Source: Acanthaster planci
Taxonomy: Eukaryota; Echinodermata; Asteroidea; Valvatida; Acanthasteridae
DNA length: 64,000 nt
Assembly (NCBI RefSeq): GCF_001949145.1
Contig: NW_019091417.1
Coordinates: forward strand, 1,306,275 to 1,370,274
Direction of reading: 5' to 3'
Shown here: positions 33,663 to 46,155 of the stretch, piece by piece
Numbering within the stretch: position 1 is the first letter of the stretch
Layout: each line of letters opens with the position of its first letter
Notes under the pieces: generated by a model
What the model saw: the letters and a program-made list of their open reading frames with translations, nothing else
Database searches by the model: none
Told to the model about the DNA's origin: nothing
Translations under genes and position numbers: made by a program

Positions 33663-36600
33663 AATGACGTTCCTCCTAAACCGTCGGGAAAAAAGGCACA
33701 CAGAGTGGAAGAGATCTCAGCCACATTCTGACCATTGAAGAATCTTCTTTAGGTTTCCGGCTCATTGAATATCATTCCCACAAGGTCCTTCATCTCGTTA
33801 ATAAGCTGTATTATCGCTAATGTCGTCCGCATCCTACAATGAAAAAAATTATCAGTTAATGATTCAACTTCATATCAAATTTTATGCACGAGAGATAACT
33901 CTGTCACGACACCAAGTGGAGCTGTCAATTAAAGTCAGGCAGTAATCTTCGTATTCATTTTACTGTTGTAAGATTTTTCAGTCATGCCATCCGTAGGAAT
34001 GCTGAGTCATGCTTAAAGAAACGGCCTTTTCATGTACATGTAAAAATTAAAAGTTTAAACTCAAGTGAACTCCTCCTGATTGAGCAGTGTTTGCAAAGTG
34101 TTGCGTTCCTTTTATTTCATCCCATCAGCTGTTCAACATATCTCATTTCCAGTCAAACATTTCGTGAAACATATATTTACTAAGTATTCTTCGTGTGGCA
34201 TAATTTTAAGGGTTTTTTCCATTTGATTTTTAAAAATATTTATCCAATTGAAGTTGAATTGTTTCAAAACTGTTTCAGGCATTGGTATATGTACATTACA
34301 TGTTTCCACGCTACGATCCTTAATCCTCGGTATTACACATGTTTGTTTAGCCAAAGTGACATGTTCAAGTAGCCGTGGTTTTTGGTTTGTCTGCCGATAG
34401 CGATTTAAAGGTTACCGGCCGTGTCTCCAGCCTACTTGTTTTGAGTGGAGCGGTAGGTCGTGTTTCCTGTTAAACCATTTAAAAATAGTAACCAAATGGA
34501 AAATAAAGGGTTTGAAATTTTGAATTCCAATTGAAAAGAAAGCACTCACATACGTTGAATTTCCGTCTCAGTATTACACATTGGCCAATTTTGCAGACAT
34601 GGTACACGTACATGTCTCCTAAATTGGTTATGGAACTAGTTCTTATCCTGAGGCCTGTCAAAACATTTGAGTAAATGGTGCTACTAAAAAGGTTTGGAGA
34701 AATCCGTTCAAATGTTACTTTATACAGTTCCAAATTAAAACTGCTCCACTGTAATTATAATTTCCAGACTTAAACCGTGTGTTTGAATGTTCTATAATCT
34801 CAGACGGCCCGTGATATAACACTGAGTATATGTTTGTGTACCATACTGAAGCTCGAAATTGTTTATATGCTAACGTAGTTGCAAATTGAACGGATAAATT
34901 TTGAACAGTGTGTGTCAGAAACAATCGAAAAATTCCAGGGTTGGAAGACGTTAGAGATTCTGAGGGGTTTCTGGTGAAAAATGTCGTTTAGTTACAACAG
35001 AGTTATACTGGAAACGTCAATCGATAGAAAGTTTAAGAATAAATCAGGGGTAGACAACGACGTTATAAAATATTCCAGCTTTTCGATGAGGAAATTTTTC
35101 CCTTTTATTTGGCAAGTTAAATCCAGGATCTTACTTTTCCAGAGGGCATACAATGAGGTAGGCATCATGCCTGCAGCCTACGAAAATATGGAGTCTTATA
35201 CAAACAATTTTAGTGCACTCGAGAATATCAGGGTGTGTCGTAAAAAGTACCCAAACTTTTGCCTCCCTCTTTGAATTATCAATTTCGGGGAAAAAATCAA
35301 ACTTGCTAATGCATTACAACTTTGCATCAACACGAAATGCTAGGCTTCCTTGCTTACCGGCGCTACTGCATCGGTGCTGATGCCTTGGACGGAGTAGGAT
35401 CTCTGCAACCAAGGTGTTTAGGGTCTATGATTGTAGCTCTATGAGTTAATGCGGCCCTAAATATGTGAACTCAAACTGCAAGACGGGTGATATACTGGCA
35501 GCTTTATCTCGACTACTCTGTCGTTGTGGACAGTCGTGCCACATGTGCAGCTCTATTGTGCTTGTCATGATTTAGAACACCCATTTTCACAAGTTCCGCG
35601 CCATAAATTTCACAATGTCAACAGTATGCTGAAAAGCACGGTCCATGGTACAGTAACTGCGTAACTGATTTCATCACGGTAAAAAGCTTCGCCACAGCAG
35701 GTTGTCAAGTCGATCACCCAATCGTTTGACGAGTTTAACGATCGTGTTAGTGTTATGTCAGGGAATTAGCAGACCTATTTTTAACCACCACTACCCGCCA
35801 AGAGCATCTGAAAAATATTGAATGCAGCAGGTGGTTGGGCATGCACTACATGTATGTGTTTATTGTCCGCGTATGCATTCAGGGCAGTCAGCATACTGAA
35901 TAGCAAGTGTAAGTGCGAGGGAAATGCCCAAAAGGGTGACCGTCATTGTTCGAGAGTGGATTGTATCATGATTTCATTCAGTTTGATCATGCATATGTTA
36001 TTATAGGATTTTTATGACGAATGATTTTATAGGGATTTAAATTGGTTGGCACGAAAGTTCCCTGACATAATATCTGTCCACAAAGACAGAACAAGTCTCA
36101 AATAACTGTGGCAGACTCGAATAATTTTAACGACGATTTTGAGGCCAAAAAATGGATTGTTCAAAACTGCATTTTTTTTCCATAGGGAATAATACAATAT
36201 AATGTTCCTTCACAAGTGACGCATGCGTTTCATATTGCAGTAAATTACTTCACACGTGCACGAGACGTCAATTGTGGGTGGCGCATTTTTCGATAATTCA
36301 TGGTTGAACCTTTGACCCAGTGTGGGTGAAATGAAGCAATTTGATCCCGAGGGTCCTTCCGACTGACGTGTTTATTTGTTATAAGATCCTTTTCCTTGTC
36401 GGGTGTCTGCTGACTGGGGAAATCCCGAGGAATTTCTGAAAGGGTGCTTCCACAGCGTTGCTCGATTTCAATAAATTCAACGATGGGAACCAAAAGTGGC
36501 TATGTTAAGTGGGAAAAAACTTTACTTCAGAAAGAGGATGGCACATAAAGTAAAATATTATTTATGGTACCATTGTGGTACTGAGTAGGCCAAACTCGGA

Positions 36601-36781
36601 TCTGACAACCCGGAAATGATTTTTCCTCGAATGTGACGAGAGCTAATTCCTCGAAAAATGTGTGGCTCGATAAAAAGGGAGCCAGTGTGCTGTGTTCAAC
36701 GGATCTTGTGAAACATCTTCCAATGAAAGGATGTAAGAAATCTTGGGGTTCATCCACAGAATTCCACGCAATGCTGCCTCG

Positions 36782-36814
36782 TATCAGTACTTATCAGTAC
36801 TTTATCAGTACTTA
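36782..36814. repeat. Triplicated TATCAGTACTT motif
   Basis: TATCAGTACTT occurs three times in immediate succession with 11-12 base spacing. Each copy contains the palindrome AGTACT. It is a very short tandem repeat in non-coding sequence. Confidence 0.7.
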
Positions 36815-38826
36815 TTCAAATGACTTAAAGCTACTTACCTGAACTTATTTTCCACAGCCCTGCAGTTCAGATTGTCCTTGTGATCACTCTATCAGGCTTA
36901 CTTTCTGTTGCGTGTAATCGAGTCTTTTATCTCAAATGTTTCAACTTAATTGTTATTCACCAATACCCATGGAGGTATAGGAAGTACAATTGGAGTTTCT
37001 AATTAAAACTTCCCGAGGACTGAGATGTTCACAGCGTGGAGTAACATACAATTCCAGCATTACTGATGGGTGGCTGGAACAACACAGCAATCAAGTGCAC
37101 CGAGTTTAATTAACAAGTTCACAAATATCGATGACGTTGAAACCGGTATAATGACATCGTAATTTTGTCACATCACGTCCCTTTTCATATCAGCAAGAGT
37201 ACTCTTCAGATGTCAACTTAAAGGCGGTCAGTAAATTGACTTTCCATGATCAGGCGGATGTTTCTTGCATGTAATCATTCCATTCAGATGGAAACAGCAG
37301 TCCTACTTATAACGACCTCGGAGTGACTAACTTTGACACAGTAACTGTTGTCAACTTTGGGTTACTTTTCGTCAACCGCTTCCGCGAATTATTCTCCCAA
37401 ACCACTCCCCGTTAGTCACTCTTTGTGCGTGTGTGAAGGTTTTGATAGATAGCTCCACTTTTCGTCTTGCTGGCCTCAGTATTAAGCTTCGTGAGATCGT
37501 TATACACGTACAAGGTGAATCTGCCGCTGCCAACCTTCAAACCAATTGTAACTTGTTTATGGCAGAATTGATGTTGCGAAGTCCATCTTTTGTCCCCTTT
37601 TCCCCATCTCCAGGGGATTAAGGCATCGCGCGCTCACAATCAATATCGTGCCAATAGTGGAAGGATATTCCACATTGATTTAACCGCAGTTCATCTGGCA
37701 GGCCTAGTGGCTGAGAAGTAGTGTAATAATTAACCAGTCATCTATGTGTGCAGTGGAAGAAAATCATATTTCCACTCAACTGTGTGATCGAAGTGGTCTA
37801 CTTTGAAAGTTCCACAACTAATGAGTAATGCAGTGTCAGAGACCACAAGAACACTAGGTCTTCATTTTGTTTAAAAAAAATGTGTACTTCGCAAACTACT
37901 TGTGTTGTTGGTCCAATGAGATTGAAGACCATTCTTCAGCCAATTTTGGACACGGAACTGAGCCTCGCCGAGACTGGCCTCTTCGGTGTTCTCGCATCAA
38001 GATTGCACTAGCAATCACTAGCGTCAGGAATCGCGACCATTTTGTTGGGCAATGAGGCCAGCTGCCACACGTGACAAACAAAAAAGCCTACAAAAGTGGT
38101 TGAGGTAGGCCCAACTCTTGGAAGTAAACACATCATAAATCATACTGAAGTTTCCTCGTCTTTATTTTTGGTTTACAGATAAAACAAAGGCATTGACAAG
38201 ATAAAGTAAGACGCGGAACCAGCCATTTTGGAAAACGTAGCCCTGAATTTGTAAAAAAAAAAAAGCAAGCTGACTGGGTCACGATGAAAATAGTGGAGAT
38301 AAAAATCATGCAAGTGGGTATTGTCGCACAACAAATGTTTTTGCTCTGTACGGCTGTCTTCTTCGAGTCACTCACCCACGTCACCCGACACATATCCGCC
38401 TTCGTCGTAGGAAAAGATCGCGACAACGCGTACGATAATGTAGTAGGCTAGACCGGAACTTTGACACGTGGCAAAACGTGAGAAAAACACGCAGAGCCAG
38501 CAGCCCGTACTTGTTTTCACGATAACGACGACGGAACGTTGCAAAAGTTGTGACTAAATTGATAAAGAAACATTCAATGTTTTAAAGTGTATACACAAAG
38601 AGCAACGCTGAACGCACAGTTGCCAACCCGGGCCAAATTCCTAATTACTACATGTAGGGAAACCTCAGTAGTGACGTGATGCTTCGACAACAATTTTGAG
38701 AGTCGATTGAATTATTTTCTGTCAGATATTTTCAAGTTAATATATTTGCCAGATGCCATTTTCCATTCGGCTCTCATTTTTATCACATGACAGGTAACAA
38801 GCAAATGAAATGGTTTTGTAAACGTG

Positions 38827-39060
38827 CAGTGTCGTAGCTAAGATTTTACTAGTCTGGGGCACTAAAGGGCACCAGCATCTTATGGGGGGCACAGCTTTCA
38901 GTGGTGTGGGGTTTTTTTTTTTTTTTTGGGGGGGGCAAGTGTTTGTTAGCCCTGTTCAATATCCATTCATCTTTGTGTGTGGGTATGTTCAGTGGGGGAC
39001 CCCTGGGGGAACCGGGAATTTGTGTGTGGGGGGCGTTCCCCATCCCCTCTCAAACGAAGT
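38827..39060. mobile_element. hAT-like non-autonomous transposon terminus
   Basis: CAGTGTCGTAGCTAAGATTT at 38827 is a variant of the widespread hAT-type terminus CAGTGGCGTAGCYAGG. It is followed by G-rich blocks (GGGGCAC, GGGGGGCAC) and a T16-G8 run at 38912-38935, typical of these elements. I did not find the matching right-hand inverted repeat, so the right boundary is a guess from where the G-rich, low-complexity sequence ends. Confidence 0.45.
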
Positions 39061-39987
39061 ATGAAGCTTGAGCTAATCTTGGCATGTCTTATATTACCAC
39101 GGTCCAAGCCGATCTTCCTACACTATTCACATATCATCGCTCTTTTGGTAGGAACTGCCCTTCACTGGTTCACAAACAACCACGAAGTGCGCGCGTTACG
39201 GTCGCTTCACTACCAACGCAGGGCAAGTTCGGCACGAACGATAGCTCGACCAGTCGTCGTATGGTTTTTAACAACGCCCACGCCCAATTCAGTTAGACGC
39301 GCATGACCATATAGCTAGTCGACCCGTTTTTTTTCGCAGCGTACACGGTCATTGAGATCTCACACAGTTATTTCATGGGAATGGTTCCCTCCGTAAAGAC
39401 AAATGAAATCGGCTATTGATAACCAGCGGGGCGCCCATACCCCTGAGCCTGGTCCCAAATGGTCGACTAGATAATCCAAACCATTCGTTCGGGCGGTGCA
39501 GGTCGAACAATAGTTAACTATAGTCGTAGTCCCAACTTGCCCCAAGTGAACACTGCCAACCGACATGGCTCTTCTCAGCCGATGAGGGGGTGCTACCACT
39601 CAAGGTGTATGAGAAGAATGTTACTGGTTGCAGCACGCAGGCTAGGCGTCTGTGAGATCTGACTAATGTAGTTGGACTGTAGCTGCCGTAGATGCCAGCC
39701 TCGGCCATATTAACTGGTGGTCATGATCACACACACTCATGATTGTCAGCTCTTGTGAGTATTAGCGCCCTATTTCATCCCTGCAGAAATTACAAAAAGA
39801 ACTGACACCAAAATCGTTTGCGTGCGTGAACTTGTTCTGTTTTTTTGAGTTATCTACACGCCTCCGGAGGTTGACGACACACTGCGTTTCCTGCGTCTGA
39901 TTAATCTTTGTTTAGCGTTTCAGTATCTCTGCCATATGTCTTCTCTCGTTTGGCTCACATTGATAACCTACCAGTTTGTCTGGTCGC

Positions 39988-39993
39988 TATAAA
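39988..39993 (+). promoter_or_regulatory. TATA box of protease P1
   Basis: TATAAA lies 51 bases before the GT donor that ends the small non-coding first exon (donor after 40044). Transcription should start near 40015. The flanking sequence differs from the near-identical promoters of P2 and P3. Confidence 0.65.
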
Positions 39994-40014
39994 GTGTCCC
40001 TCTTCACGGCACTG

Positions 40015-40044
40015 CAAGCACTAAGTGGACCTTCAACAGTTAAG
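40015..40044 (+). other. Non-coding first exon of protease P1
   Basis: A short 5' UTR exon is inferred from the TATA box at 39988, the consensus donor TTAAG|GTAAGT at 40044 and the matching acceptor CCAATCCAG at 40258, 33 bases before the ATG. The same donor-acceptor pair is conserved in P2 and P3. The 5' end is approximate. Confidence 0.55.
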
Positions 40045-40291
40045 GTAAGTTTTACTTTGGGCCTTAGGGAAGAGATCTATTCCTGTCTGCCCCTTGCTTC
40101 AGTTTTGGCTTTTGTCGATGATTGGCCGTTTTCATGCTAGGCATCATTCCTTCAAAGAGAAAAAGATACTTGCTTGTTAAAGAAACAATTTCCTCCTTGT
40201 TTTTCGTTATTCATGTCGGGACTTTCTCCCATTTTGTTTCTCTTGCATCCCAATCCAGACTTTGACTTTTTGATCCTCTGCCTGTGCAATC

Positions 40292-43205
40292 ATGAAGTTT
40301 CTGCTGCTGTTGCTGTGCGTGGCTCTGGCCCAAGCTGATCTTGCTCCGATCTACCGATCCAATCAACGTTCAGTTCCAGACAGCTGGGTCATTAAAATCA
40401 AGGTGAGTGCAGGCAATCACAGGCACTTATAATCTGACATAAATCATTTCCTCTTATTACTTTGATTTTTCTTTAGAAACAGGTCTGATAAAGTGCAACC
40501 TCCCTTAATTGGAAAAGCACTATTTATAAGGTTCTACTGCAAGCCAACTGTTCGCAATTAGTCAATCAGTGGCCTAGTTGTTTGTACGTCACATGTGGCG
40601 CTTCGTCAAACGGCACAAAATTAATACCTTATTTTGTTTCGCTGTAGGATTTCGACCAGGTGGAACAAGTTGCAGAGGGCATTATCAGCCGGTTCTCCAA
40701 AATGCGTCTGCCAACTCCTACAATGACTAAGATTCGTAAACTCATGCCTGTCCTTACAATGAAGATTCCAGCATTCCTTCTTGAAGAGGTAGCAGGAAAA
40801 AATGGGGTTTTTTTGCCATTTAAATTGGGTTATTGTAACTGATAATATGCTCTTATTTTTATGAAACTGTCACGAATTACATGAATATGCCAGTTTCAGT
40901 TAGACGCCTTGCATTATGAACCGTGTCAGCACCAACAGTGGTAGCTCGCTGGCAGTCAGAATTAGCTTGAGGAAAAACTCCCGGGTGTGAATAGTCTTAA
41001 CTATAAATATCCAACAATCTTGCCGTAGATCCGCTCCATTGACGGCATCGAGTACATTGAACAAGATAAAATCGCTACACTTGCTGCCTATCAGTACAAC
41101 CCACCATGGGGCCTCGATCGTATTGACAGTCGCTCGGGAAGGGATTATTATTATAGCTACAGCTCTAGTGGTAAGCTTGCCCTAAACGCAACAGAGAGGT
41201 CGTTAATTAATTAATGAAATGATTCTAAATTTTACATATGTTAAACAGGCCTGTCTGGTACCTTTGCAGTTTGCCATCTTTAGCAGATATTGCCCCCAGC
41301 AAGTAAGGGCTTTTTGGAATTTGTCTTTTTGAGCATTGCATGGAAGTAAAGTCGTGATAAAGACAGGAATAACTTTCAAAGGTCAATTTAAATTAATAGG
41401 AAATAAAGGCAGTTCCATTTGTGTTGTAAGTTTTACCAGTAAAAGTTACTACCAAGTGACAATTTCCTTGTTTCTTCTAGTCCAAGGAAAGGGGGTATAT
41501 GTTTACATTGTGGATACTGGGGTCCAAACGAGCCACAACGCCTTCGGTGGAAGAGCCTATCGAATCTTCGGAAAGACAGACGACCACGGCCATGGTACTC
41601 ACTGCGCCGGCACAGCAGCCGGTGACGTCTACGGGTTGGCTCGTGAAGCTTATATCATCAGTGTGAAGGTGTGCAGTCCACTGTGCCCAATGAGTACAAC
41701 CATTGAGGGTAAGTTTTGTCTACCTATATTTCCACTTTAGGAAGAGCTAGATAGCAGCTGAAGAAAACATGAAATTCAGACTGTATATTATTAGGATGAT
41801 TTATATGTACGACAAGCAGTTCGGTTTAAGCTGGTTCCTTCATGAAACATGGTGCTCTTGTCATTCAAGGATTTGACGCTATACTGGATTACGCTGGCAG
41901 TTATGGTGGAGTTATATCTGTGTCTATCGGTGGTTTCAGCTACGCCCCTTCCATGACCACTGCTGTCAATAACCTCTGGAATAACGGCTACCTCGTGTCT
42001 TACGCTGCCGGCAATGAAAATGACGACACGTGTAACATATCTCCACAAAATGGCAACAAAGTGAGTTTTCAAAAAAGCATGCTCCAGACTTTCGATTCAA
42101 GAAGGGATGAGAAAGTGTTCCAACCATTGTTCCATCGGTTACGAGCTTTAAAAAAGTAAAGGTATTACCATACCACATGGTTTCACAGATCTCTCTCTAG
42201 TATTTTGAATGCCTTAAGAAGCTTCATGCTGGTCCAATGAACACAGAATTGCCACCAACCATTATGTTGTCTCCGTATTTCAGCTTATAGTAGCAGCAGC
42301 CTCGGACGAAAATGACTACAGAGCGTCCTTCTCAAACTGGGGTTCCTGCGTCGATATCTTTGCCCCCGGTGTAAACGTCCTTAGCGCTGGCTACAGCACG
42401 TCTAGCGATTCTGGTTCAGTATACATGTCCGGCACATCAATGGCTTGCCCTCATGTGACAGGTACGATTAGGTTTCGATTGAGAACCACCAAATAAGGTT
42501 CTGGATTATAAATAGTGAAAAATGACAGCTTGCTTGAAATGTTGATATGGCGTCAGAGAGATGTTTATCATCCCCCTTAAACAAAACCCTAATGTGCCTA
42601 TTGTCCTTCCGATTAAGATTGAATAGAAAGCCAGTAAATTGTTAACACTTTTATGTAGAAATCTGCGGGTATCCTCATTTTGCTCTAAGTAGTTATCAAA
42701 ACCCTTTCGTGAATCATTTCGTTAATGGTCAGCCTTTATTGTACATTACCAGGTGCGGCAGCTCTTCACTTTGGTCGTAGTAGTAGTGCCACGCCCTCAT
42801 CGGTGAAGAACGCCTTACTGAACGATGCAACCACAAATGCCATCCACGATGCCAAGGGCACTCCTAATCGACTTCTTTATGTCAATGTAAGCATTTTTCA
42901 CCGTACACTCATTCTGTCTACTGCAACTGTTTATTCAACAGTGTTAAATGCAGTTTTTACATCTGGCTATGGCTGCCAAGGAGGAACTATTATGTAATAC
43001 ACTGTTGTTGCTTCTGATGGGAAACTCTCTCTGTTTCTCCCACATAAACTTCTTTCTTTTGCATGTCACTGCCGTTTCTTTCCCTCAACTCAGTATGTTG
43101 AAGTAGCTTGTAAACCTTCCATCGAAGCTTAGAACCAACAAGAAGATGTCCAGCAACAAATGTTTAATGGTCATGTTCTCCGTTTCTTTCTTGTTACAGT
43201 TCTAA
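40292..43205 (+). CDS. Secreted proteinase K-like subtilase P1 (S8 with I9 propeptide)
   Basis: Eight coding exons: 40292-40402, 40648-40788, 41029-41170, 41481-41708, 41870-42060, 42284-42461, 42753-42886, 43200-43205; 376 aa, intron phases 0,0,1,1,0,1,0. Residues 1-16 ([15 protein letters not shown]) form a signal peptide. Residues about 27-95 are an inhibitor I9 propeptide ([11 protein letters not shown] ... GIEYIEQD). The mature enzyme begins near [12 protein letters not shown], the position where proteinase K starts. Catalytic Asp143 (VDTGV), His169 (GHGTHCAG) and Ser323 (GTSMACPH) and the oxyanion Asn256 (AAGNEN) are all present, so it should be active. It would cleave proteins outside the cell, after secretion and self-processing; substrate is unknown. 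The last exon contributes only Phe-stop (TTCTAA). P1 is the most divergent of the three array members (for example CVALAQAD versus SVVVVHAK after the leader leucines). Confidence 0.93.
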
Positions 43206-43710
43206 ACGTTGAGTTCAGCCGTGCCCCACACGAGACAGAAGGACGACCGACTTTCTTTCACTTATTGCCAGTCTCTGCCGCCAGTATCACCTTTCTCAAA
43301 ACGCGTGTTGTCTGCCTTTCAGAATTCAAATTTCAAAATTACTTCAAAGCCTACATATGTCTTTGGTGTTAATTTTAATTGTGCACTCAATACATTGGAG
43401 CTGTTGTGATTGATCTGTGTCGACAACTCTTGTGCTTTGTGATCTTAAAAGCACACGTGGAGAAATTGTTTGCACCAGAAAGTGCAACACTGCATTTTTT
43501 TTGTCTCTAAAAGGAATTTGTCATTTTTCCCGTTAATCTTCCTTTTCTTCAAGAATTCTTTTCAATAATGCTACTTAGTCCGATATTCCAGTTTGAATTT
43601 CAAGTTTCGAGACAATGTTGATAGAACGGATGATGATGTTAAGTGGTATTTAATCAGGTCATAAAATATTATTAATGTTTTACTGTCAAGTTTCGAATAT
43701 GAAGAAATCA

Positions 43711-43716
43711 AATAAA
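43711..43716 (+). terminator. Candidate poly(A) signal for protease P1
   Basis: AATAAA about 500 bases after the stop, in a 3' UTR-like stretch that is recognisably related to the 3' flanks of P2 (51449) and P3 (near 60765, degenerate). Confidence 0.5.
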
Positions 43717-44020
43717 TGCTCATTTCTCCTGCAAAGTACCGAGGTCACGTGTTCGTACAACCTCTGTTTCATTAAATGGTATGAAAAAATCCCGCTGTCG
43801 TTTTGGCAGAGGGTATTCCGCGATTAATAGTTTTAACTTTTAGATTTGTTGAAGGTCAACCGTGTCAAGGCTCGTTTGTCCCAAGGTTGGGTAGTCAGAA
43901 ATTTTCTTTTGTTCGAAACGTTAAAAGCCCTAAGAATCGTAAATTCAGAGGGTGGTTTGTCTTAGGTTTCTTAGTTTAAAGATCATCGTTTGAAAACAGA
44001 CTTAAGCTGAATCATTTAAT

Positions 44021-44070
44021 CCTATTGTGTAGAATTTTCCTTTCCTATTTAGTGCAAGGAAAGGGGGTTC
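44021..44070 (+). pseudogene. Truncated relic of protease intron 3 end plus exon 4 start
   Basis: About 50 bases read CTATTGTGTAGAATTTTCC, then TTTCCTATTTAG as an acceptor, then TGCAAGGAAAGGGGGT. This is the same order as the intron 3/exon 4 junctions of P2 (49127-49165) and P3 (58467-58515). Similarity stops after about 20 bases of exon sequence, and what follows resembles ordinary 3'-flank sequence. It cannot encode anything; it marks a break made during array rearrangement. Confidence 0.75.
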
Positions 44071-44186
44071 AAATTTAAGCGTTTAAATCTTAAGCAAATG
44101 CCAAGTTTCACATTTAAAGTTTTTAGAGTCTTTTCTCTTGCATTAAGAGAAAGATTAACTGCCGAAATAGCATACACCTTTAATTC

Positions 44187-44397
44187 TTTTGTTTGTACGT
44201 CAAGCAACATCTGCCTTGAATAACGTGCAAATGCAAGGATAAATGAGGTTACCGCTCGACAGTTGCAACAGAAAACTGTTAACAGCGCCCTCTTTTTCTT
44301 TTGTTTGCACGTCATGCAACTTCTCCCTTGAGTAATTACAAATGGAAAGATATGAGGTTACCGCTCGACATTTGAAACAGAAAACTGTTGATAGCAT
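44187..44397. repeat. Imperfect direct repeat of about 105-110 bp in D1
   Basis: Two adjacent copies each begin TTTTGTTTG.ACGTCA.GCAA and contain GAGGTTACCGCTCGACA followed by ACAGAAAACTGTT. D2 and D3 hold only one copy (near 51522 and 60847), so the second copy is specific to D1. Confidence 0.75.
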
Positions 44398-45703
44398 CGT
44401 TCAGACGTAGTCGGGCCCAAGACATCTTTCGCGGTGCATAGATAATAATGTGTGCAGTGTGTGGTGCGCACAGGATGCAATTCCACTGTGACAGCGCCCT
44501 CTTTTGACGTATTTAGCCGCTAAAGTACGCACATAAGATGAGTTCGGGTGGTTGGTTCACCAATGGCTCAATTTGTTGATCGCAGATCGTCCACTCGAAC
44601 GCCAGGGGCATACAACCGGTAGTTAGTGGCAAGCAACACGCAACGTGGCAGCGTCCATGTACATTCGTCACAGGTTAACGTTTGGATAACCAAGCTGAAC
44701 TCTCTTCTGTTTCAAAGGAACATTCATTGCTGTGTAATAGAAAATTATAAATGTCACTTTTGCAAAATTTCCCTTTGTCTCTTGCTTTGTAAGCCATTTT
44801 GCTATTTCTCGCAGCTGTTCAGCTATCAAAATCTCACGAGGATTTCCGTATGTTCCTGTAAAACCCTGACTAGGAGGTGGTGTTTGACCCTGTTCGGAGA
44901 ATAGGGTTGTTGGGTCGTGTTCCTTAGAGGGTGAGAACAAGAAACCTGTGTCAAGAACAGGCCACCCAACTCGACCCCATTGTACGTGTACATGTATATT
45001 TTTCACACAGTGATACCAGTTGTTCGTTTGTTGATGAGAACGCCCTAAATTGTATTGTCATTAATTACGCAACAACCACGCGTCTTTCCCGATGGGTGCA
45101 CCCTAAAAAAAAAAATTCCTATAGACACGCGATAAATCCCTATACTTTACTGTACAAAATTATCTGAAAAATATTCACAACTCTCACAGGTGTCCAGGCT
45201 GGACATAAAAATGTTTGACATGTCCTCTTTCATTTTTCCTTCAATGTCTATTGGGTTGATCAGTGAACCCAACACAGACCACCATTTGAATGAAGGAAAT
45301 GTCACCGCCCGGAGAAGTGGCCAATTTGGAAATGCGTCTCTCTGCAAAACGGCTAAATAGTGTCACTTTCGGACCCGATTGCATCAAGATTGCTCAGAAA
45401 TGGAAGCCCTGAGTCTGAGCCAGATGTCCAATGCCATATTTCTTCAATTCCCCAATTTCATGACTCTGAGGAATTCCTAATATAGAATAACCTGAGTGTA
45501 CAACTTAATTGATAAGCTCAGCGGACATACTTCTGGCCTGTTTATCGGTAGTTCTGAGTGGTTACGCTGGGAACATGACACATTAGATTACCCATGACAT
45601 ATGAGGTAACTTTCTGGACGAGTTATTCGGAAACGTCAAGGCAAAAAGATGGTATACTTCCTGCCAATCATTTGAGTTGGGTTGAATTTGTCATTTTGTT
45701 GGT

Positions 45704-45934
45704 AAGTGGCGTATCCAGGGGAAGAGGAACAACTTGAACCCCTGACGGCCCTTTTTCAACTGAGAATACTTTATGCGTGAATTTAGGACAGAAACTAATT
45801 AATCGGACCATCAAAAATAGGCTATGTTTTTTGCTCCCCCATTATCATATTCAATGAGATCAAAGGTCCATTCGCTTTTGAATTTGCCCCCCACCCCAGT
45901 CCCTAGCCTACACCAAAAGCTGGATACGACGGTG
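45704..45934. mobile_element. hAT-type MITE in D1
   Basis: Ends AAGTGGCGTATCCAGG and, on the other strand, CACCGTCGTATCCAGC form short terminal inverted repeats. The flanks are TTGTTGGT on the left (45696-45703) and GTGTTGGT on the right (45935-45942), an 8-bp target duplication as expected for hAT. D3 has the undisturbed target CTTTGTTGGTGAACGCAG at 61061. No transposase is encoded (231 bp). Confidence 0.75.
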
Positions 45935-46030
45935 GTGTTGGTGAAGACAGTTGCAGTGAAATGAAATGCATTGATACGCAGATTGTAGTTCATTTTAGTT
46001 CCCTTTCGATCGTAAAATCTTTTACCGCGG

Positions 46031-46155
46031 TATAAAACAGTAATTGTTGCTTGTTGAGACGTGTTTCATCGGTTTTATACACACCTAAAAGGCCCCCTCA
46101 GCTTCGCCTCGGATGAATTTTCCCTCTCAGGTGTACAAAACACCATGGCCCTGTA
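46031..46155 (+). promoter_or_regulatory. TATA-like element and exon-like segment of D1, cut by the gap
   Basis: TATAAAA at 46031 is followed by a segment nearly identical to 54066-54195 in D2 (GGCCCCCTCAGCTTCGCCTC). It may be a small promoter with a first exon, but the sequence ends at the gap and coding is not demonstrated. Confidence 0.35.

Larger units (their letters stand above)
33702..39985. other. Intergenic region between the minus-strand gene and the protease array
   Basis: No coding exon recognised on either strand. It holds the putative promoter or 5' UTR side of the minus-strand gene near 33.7-34 kb, a short AGTACT-containing triplication at 36782-36814, and an hAT-like transposon terminus with a T16-G8 junction at 38827-38935. 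The remainder is AT-rich unique-looking sequence. Confidence 0.55.
44071..46155. repeat. Duplicated intergenic block D1 (downstream of P1)
   Basis: This non-coding block matches D2 (about 51515-54194) over most of its length, including the runs GTTACCGCTCGACA, CAGCGCCCTCTTTTGACGT, AACGCCAGG.GCATACAACC, GTGTTTGACCCTGTTCGG and a TATA-like GGTATAAAAC at 46029. It also matches parts of D3 (60850-61340). It runs into the assembly gap. No coding frame is shared with the other copies. Confidence 0.75.

Noticed and set aside
44049-44397. Two similar minus-strand frames sharing CRAVTS
   Set aside because: The similarity is caused by the direct DNA repeat at 44187-44397; the frames are not protein genes.
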